From Diospyros lotus (lineage: Eukaryota; Streptophyta; Magnoliopsida; Ericales; Ebenaceae), in the NCBI RefSeq assembly GCF_014633365.1, contig NC_068347.1, positions 12,553,655-12,617,654 of the forward strand: 64,000 nt of DNA, given 5' to 3'. Below, one piece after another: positions 58,571 through 64,000 of this stretch. The notes under the pieces were generated by a model that made no database searches, was not told the origin of the DNA, and worked only from the letters and a program-made list of their open reading frames with translations. The position numbers and the translations under genes were made by a program. The first letter of the stretch is position 1, and each line of letters begins with the position of its first letter.

Positions 58571-61001
58571 TGTAACACCCCCTCTCCTAGAACTGCCCGA
58601 GAAGAGGTGCTACTGGGGATAATAAAATAAACTGACTGATAACTGAATTCTGATACCAGTACTGTATATATCAATTAACTGTAATAAGACTCTGAGTCAA
58701 CAAAAACTGAAATCATAATTGCATTTAAGGGAAATTCCCTAAACTGGAAAATAAAATGAATCTAAACTGATCAAGCACTAACTAATAAACTAACAACTCC
58801 CAGACATCTTTGGTCTTGAGCGGCTCCACGTACACACACTACTGGACACTGCTCCTAGGCCCCACATCTGGTACTCCCCCACTAGGACCTGGAATGGTGA
58901 AGAGTACAAGGTGAGCTACAAAGCTCAGCAAGTAATAAACTGGAAAGAATAACTGAAGCTGAATCGAAGAATATCGATACTGATAAAAATACTTACTGAC
59001 TTGTACTGAGAGATATAATAATCACTGGATGACATTTATAGGATGTAATGCACATAAGCTGTAAACTAAATGCAGGTATGCAACTTTGGCCCATAGGCCC
59101 ACATAACTGTAACACATACCTGGCTGATCTGAGTCCTACAAACATAAAAACTGTAAGCACATACTTTGGGCAATATGCCCCTAGCTCCCTGGTCGACATC
59201 AGGCGAGCAACTCATAACTGAGATATAATTGTACTGATACTAGTGGGATCCCCGCGGACAAGCCGCCTGGCGCGCATAATGCAATGCTCATATAAATGCT
59301 GGCACACGATATGTAGTGCTCCACATAAGTCATGCTCAATGCTCATACAATGTGTATGCACATAATCTCACAAAATAATGCTGACCATGTCATAATGAAC
59401 TGCTAAACATGGTATATGATTTTTACTAGAAATATTGAGATTCAAATATTCTGAAATTTCTAAGTATAGGCATGGCATATTGGATTTTATCATATCTTGG
59501 CATAAAAATTCAATATTTGAATAATTGAATATTTATATTACATTTAAGACTTGAATCAAGAATTTATTGGAAGCTATTTGGATGCCATTTGATACTATTT
59601 GGATGATTGAGAAAGTCTAAGGAGGCAATTTGAATGAAAGAGCAGCCCCTTCGAATGAAAAGAAAAATGGATTTCAGCAAGCTCATTCGAATGGCAGAAA
59701 ACTCATTCGAATGACAGAGACTCATTCGAATGACAGAAGGCTCATTCGAATGATAGATGATATTCAAAGGCTATTCGGATCTGATCTGGGACTCATTCGA
59801 ATGACTCTCAAATTCATTCGAATGAATTTTGAAAATTTTCAACTTTTGAACTGGCAAAACTCGACTCATTCGAATGCAACAGTAACTTTATTCGAATCAA
59901 TTTGAAGATCATTCGAATGACAAGAAGGCTCATTCGAATGCTAAGCTATACAAAGCAACAACTTACTCACATCTTCAAGGGCTCATTCGAATGACAACAA
60001 GGCTCATTCGAATGACAGTCTAAAAATCTTAAAAATTCATACGAATGATATGATATCCTAGGACTCTTTCGAATGACAGGGCACTCATTCGAATGACTGA
60101 TACATTACAAGGGAAAAAACATTACGATAACACTGAAACTTATTCGGATGCTTTGAAATTCATTCGAATGACACAAGACTTATTCGAATGACTGGAATCT
60201 TATCAGATATAAAGCTTACGATAATAGAGATCATAACTTGAATCAAAACTTAGCTTCACTACACCATTCCAAAAGAAATCTTGGGAGAACAATCCCAATT
60301 GATATATAAACAACTTGGGGGATGATTTACTGATCATAACTAATGTAAACGTTGCAAGGAACATGCATGAACTGGCTGGTACTCACTGTACGCATGTAAA
60401 TACAAATATAAACATGCACTGAACTGATATAACTCACTGTAACGCACATATATATATACATGCACTGGAACTGATTCAATTCTGGAAATCTAATATCAAC
60501 TAAATCAAGACCTGTAAGAAAAGATTACAAGGAAAGGATACTTGCCTTATGATCTTCTTGATCGACTTAATGATCTCACGAGAGCCTCCTATGCAAAACT
60601 TGAACTCACTGATTGCTTCTTGGCTCTCTGTTCTTGCGGCATGAAGAACATATGACTTATGAAACTATATATACACTGATCTAAGAAGCCCTAACGCCAT
60701 AACTCATTCTCCTATTATAACTAGGAGTCTTCTAACCCAATCGTCTCACGGATGGATTCTTCAATCCCTTAATCACAATAATTCTATTTAATAATTAAAT
60801 GCTAATATCAAATCCTTAAATGACCAACTTGTCCTTGCATTTAATTTTCACAATAATTAAATATAATTAAATGCTATTTTCTCAATTAAATCTCTAAATT
60901 GCCACATTAACAATTAATTGGCAAAAATTCTCCAAACAAAACTAATTAAGAAATTCAATAATTTCCAAATAAAAATCTAAACCCTCTAATGGGTCGTTAC
61001 A
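58571..61001 (-). repeat. Solo LTR 'D', 2.4 kb, TSD ATTCC, with a motif array
   Basis: Starts TGTAACACCCCCTCTCC and ends GGGTCGTTACA, with ATTCC at 58566-58570 and 61002-61006. It is the same family as 31677-34251 in opposite orientation. A minus-strand TATA-like TATATATAG lies near 60667-60675. The array of CATTCGAATG words lies downstream of it in that orientation. No coding region. Confidence 0.9.
59630..60200 (-). repeat. Array of CATTCGAATG palindromes
   Basis: At least 13 exact copies of the perfect 10 bp palindrome CATTCGAATG plus several variants, commonly as CTCATTCGAATGACA, spaced about 17-50 bp. Confidence 0.9.
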
Positions 61002-61369
61002 ATTCCAACTCATGATGTAAGCAATGATGTCATTCCAACCCATGATGTAAGCGATGATGTCATCAATTTTTGGGACTTGGGCTTTCCATATTTTTGGGCT
61101 TGGGCCTTCCTTGTTTTGGGCTTGGGCCTTCCTTGTGTTTGGCTTGGGCTTGAGCCTTTCTTGTTTTGGGCTTGAGCCTTCCTTGTGTTGGGCTTGGAAT
61201 CCATACTATTATAATATTATATATATTATATTTATTTTTTTATATTAATATTTTTAAACATGCACAAAATCACAAAATGCATAATAATATTCAATTTAAA
61301 CCATTTTAAGATCAAAATAAGGGTGAAATTATAATAAAAGTTTTACAAAATTGATCACTAATCAAAGGG

Positions 61370-63084
61370 TGGTTGAGGTTCAAATTTGGATCTCTCTTCA
61401 ACACTCTTCCATTTTTCCTTTTGCTTTTTCTCTTGCTCTCTTTCTTCCTCCTCGCTTTCTTCTTACCCTCTTTACTTCCTTCATTCACTTCCTCATCATT
61501 CATTTAATCATGCCCTTGGTCATTTTTACTAGTGGTAGGCCACACTGTCCTAGGGTCCTCGGGTTTCTCAATTACTTTCCCACTCCTAATGACAGTAACA
61601 GACTAGACTTGCTCATGATTCTCACTAGATGTCCCTTCGGCCCTGTGGGCTTGACCTACGGGGTTCGGACTTAGTTGTGAGGGAAACTTTCGTGGTTCTC
61701 TAACACTCAAGGTCTGTGTCAACTTAGTCAGCTGACTTCTCATATCTTCTAGAGCCCTATTTGTTTGTTCTTGAAACTTGGCTACTTGGGTATTGGTTCC
61801 TATTTGACCTTGCATGAATTGTTGTAAGGTGTCCTCTAGAGATCTCCTATGAGGAGGTTGATATGCACCAGATGACCCTTGGTTTGGTTGGTAAGATTGT
61901 GGCTGTGAGGGGAATGGTGCATGGGGTTAGGCAGCATAATCATTTCTCCATGAAAAATTAGGGTGATTACGGGAGTTGGGGTGGTATGTATTGGAATTAG
62001 GATTGTACCCTAAGTAGTTCCCACCCTGATTCTGATTCTGATAAGGCCTACCCTCAGTCTGACGTGGTTGTGATCCAGATGCTTGGCCATATAGGACCTC
62101 TTTAAAAGCAGGAATGGTAAGATAATCTTCTGTCATATGGCCATTCATCTCACAGACCACGTAAAGGACTTCCACCTCATGGACGACCTTGTTTTTTTTT
62201 TAACTCTAATTCTTCCATCTTCGTTGTTAATGCTGTTAACCGGGAATTAATGTTATCACTTTCACTTATTTGAAATTTTCCTCGAGGCTGCGGATTGACA
62301 TGCTCTCTTGAGTCTTCCAAAGACAATGGACTTACCTCCCAATTCCTAGTATTCTCAGCTAAAGTGTCAAAAAAGTGAAAAGCTTTTTCGGGTGTCTTCT
62401 CATAAAATTCACCATTGCATATGGTTGACACTAACATCTTAAGGTTAGGGGTCAAGGCATCATGAAAAAAACTAACCACCCGCCATGGGTCAAAAGCATG
62501 ATGTGGGCAAGTACGAAGTAGATCTTTGAAACGATCCCAAGCTTGAGCAAATGACTAGGTGGGTTTACAGGCAAAGTTCATCATTTGTCTTTGAAGGGAT
62601 GCTGTCCTATTGGCCGAAAACTATTTCTTTAAAAATTTAGTTTGCATTTCTCTCCATGTTCCTATTGATCTCGACTCTAATGTGTTCAACCACATTTTAG
62701 CTTTGTCTTTTAACGAAAATGGGAACAATTTTAGCCTCACGGTATCCTCATTGACATTCTGATCGACACAAGTGCCGCAGACCTCTTCAGATTCTCTCAT
62801 GTGAGTGTAGGATTTTCTGAATCCATACCATGAAAATTAGGTAACATCTGAATGATACCTGGTTTAAAGTTGAATGTATGATGGTTAATTAGAAGTACAA
62901 TGCAAGAGGGAGTAGTTTGCCTCGGAGGGTGCAAATAGTCCCTGAGAGGTCGAAGCATTTCAGCTCCCAAGGGATCTTGATCAGCATGATCACCCCTTAG
63001 AGCAGACATGTTATCATTTTGTTGAGACATTAGAGATTGTGAATGGACTTCTTGTTCTAAAACTCTACCTGATCTAAGTCTCAT
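61370..63084 (-). pseudogene. Element M gag
   Basis: On the minus strand the ATG at 63084 opens MRLRSGRVLEQEV, the usual Athila gag start. The capsid then continues through frameshifts and stops (FHGMDSENPTLT near 62825; AWDRFKDLL near 62520-62545; 62479-62177 open, with VVSFFHDALTPNLKMLVS). A zinc-knuckle-like region near 62140-62170 (YVVCEMNGHMTED) has lost part of the Cys pattern. An Asn/Pro/Gln-rich stretch (61927-62060) and a short coiled-coil-like part (61603-61815) follow. A charged tail is cut by solo LTR B at 61364. Too damaged to make a capsid. Confidence 0.85.
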
Positions 63085-63233
63085 ACACTGTTTAGTAACT
63101 AAAAGTTACCTAACAGTTTTTTTTTAAAAAATATATAGATTTTTTTCTATCTTTAAAATATTTATTTTTTTATTTTGTTTTTTTTTAAAAGTAGAAAAAC
63201 AACAAAAATAACACACTAAGTTACCAATTAATC

Positions 63234-63251
63234 TCCCCAGCAACGGCGCCA
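63234..63251 (-). other. Element M primer-binding site (tRNA-Asp type)
   Basis: The minus strand reads TGGCGCCGTTGCTGGGGA, one base from the TGGCGCCGTTGCCGGGGA site typical of Athila and related elements. It lies five bases from the 5' LTR end, which fixes M's orientation. Confidence 0.85.
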
Positions 63252-63256
63252 AAAAC

Positions 63257-64000
63257 TGACTTCTACGCTATCCTGCACATTTATTTATCAAAATAACAAC
63301 CAAATTTATCAAATATTAATCCTCTTGTTAAAGCAGGTATAGGGCAATTATACTCGCAAGTGTGCAAGTGTGCGTGTAGTATAATTTTAAATTTATTTTT
63401 CGATGAGTCCAAGTCAGTTCACAGGGAGATTGTTTTAGATGAAAACAGAAATCACTGAATATTTGATTTTAAGAGGTGATTAAGATGATCTAAAAGCAAG
63501 AATTAAAGCTAAACTAACACTGAATTTAAACAGCTTGGGTCAAGATAATTTCAGTGTCAAAACCAATTAATTCCCAATTTAATAGAAAATATCAGTAATA
63601 TTCATCTGAATTAAGTTTTGCAGACCTGTCAGTAATTTTGGTTCAATATAATGATAATTCTTGTTTAAGAAATCTCCATACATGGCATAGAAATTCTAAG
63701 TTAAGCAATTACCATAAATTGAATTATATCCCACAAACATAATTTATAGATACAGATTATTCATTTGGGCTTGGGTATGAAAATATTTCCAGGTCTAGCA
63801 ATCTCCATACGTGACATGAAAATTCTAAGTTAGGCTTATGCTCCAATCGAAACTCAAAGATAAACTATACGCACACTGCTCAAATTAAATCAGATTAATA
63901 TTACACATTTGAAGTACAACTTTCTTTGGGAATCATTGGCGTTGGACACTGTCCTTGCCTTAACCAAGATTGAATTTAGTTACTCATCTTTATTTGAAAA
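63257..64000 (-). repeat. 5' LTR of element M, right part off-window
   Basis: Starts TGACTTCTACGCTATCCTG on the plus strand; same family as 34633-36135 and 57259-61364. The first 744 bp are visible. Confidence 0.88.

Larger units (their letters stand above)
57259..61364 (-). repeat. Solo LTR 'B' of M's own family, TSD AAGGG, with a nested LTR
   Basis: Starts TGACTGCTACGCTACCCTG and ends GATCACTAATCA, with AAGGG at 57254-57258 and 61365-61369. It lies between M's gag and protease in M's orientation. Without the nested LTR (58571-61001) it is about 1.67 kb, similar to the other copies. It holds about four CCGACCATATA units (58060-58260) and GGGCTTGGGCC units (61070-61200). Confidence 0.9.
34633..64000 (-). 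mobile_element. Element M: Athila-type Ty3/Gypsy retrotransposon, right end off-window
   Basis: It reads right to left: 5' LTR (63257 to beyond the edge), tRNA-Asp-type primer site, gag, protease, RT, RNase H, integrase, a long 3' non-pol region and a 3' LTR at 34633-36135 preceded by the purine tract AAGTTGGGGGTG. F, a solo LTR of the same family and a CACTA element interrupt it, each with its own TSD. The pol frame resumes across F. The two outer LTRs look clearly diverged, so the element is old; that they are a true pair is inferred from the PPT, the PBS and continuity. The left flank is GGAGG; the right TSD is outside the window. Confidence 0.75.

Overview
The window looks like a repeat-rich stretch of a eudicot plant nuclear genome. 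It holds one apparently intact spliced host gene, a damaged copy of a second host gene fused to an unrecognised one, and otherwise transposable elements stacked inside each other. I saw no rRNA, tRNA, CRISPR or bacterial-type operon. All identifications rest on motifs and target-site duplications (TSDs) read by eye; no database search was possible.

Region 1 (1-6440): a minus-strand LTR and a solo LTR (TSD CTTAC) interrupt a decayed SIRE-like Copia polyprotein, followed by what looks like the tail of its LTR and unassigned AT-rich DNA. Region 2 (6440-30818): a plastid-type methionine-R-sulfoxide reductase B gene (MSRB1-like) on the plus strand in five exons. Its first intron is about 22.9 kb. 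It contains a possible hAT-like remnant (7840-29532), a 3.3 kb solo-LTR-like block (9296-12611) and a three-level nest: Copia-2 (13130-28450) contains Copia-3 (15380-25951), which contains a Ty3/Gypsy chromovirus, Gypsy-4 (20116-25394). Each level of the nest has paired LTRs and a TSD.

Region 3 (30819-34632): the gene's 3' flank, simple repeats, a 2.6 kb solo LTR (TSD ATTAT) and a Ty3/Gypsy integrase scrap. Region 4 (34633 to the right edge): one minus-strand Athila-type Ty3/Gypsy element ('M'). Its putative 3' LTR is at 34633-36135 and its 5' LTR begins at 63257, next to a tRNA-Asp-type primer-binding site. Inserted into M are a CACTA transposon (37478-45880, TSD ATT), a Tat-like Gypsy element with gag but no pol ('F', 51030-56318, TSD ACTCC) and a solo LTR of M's own family (57259-61364, TSD AAGGG), which itself contains another solo LTR (58571-61001, TSD ATTCC). 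Between M's integrase and its 3' LTR, in M's own orientation, lies about 2 kb of host-like DNA: a promoter-like leader, an unrecognised broken gene and an intronless LONELY GUY (LOG) cytokinin-activation pseudogene. This is the best candidate for gene capture by a retroelement.

The only gene likely to be working is the MSRB. The element proteins carry stops, frameshifts or lost catalytic residues, so the elements look dead, although some paired LTRs differ by only a few percent. Several unrelated LTRs here carry dense arrays of short motifs, including palindromic 10-mers; these arrays are the least explained structures in the window.
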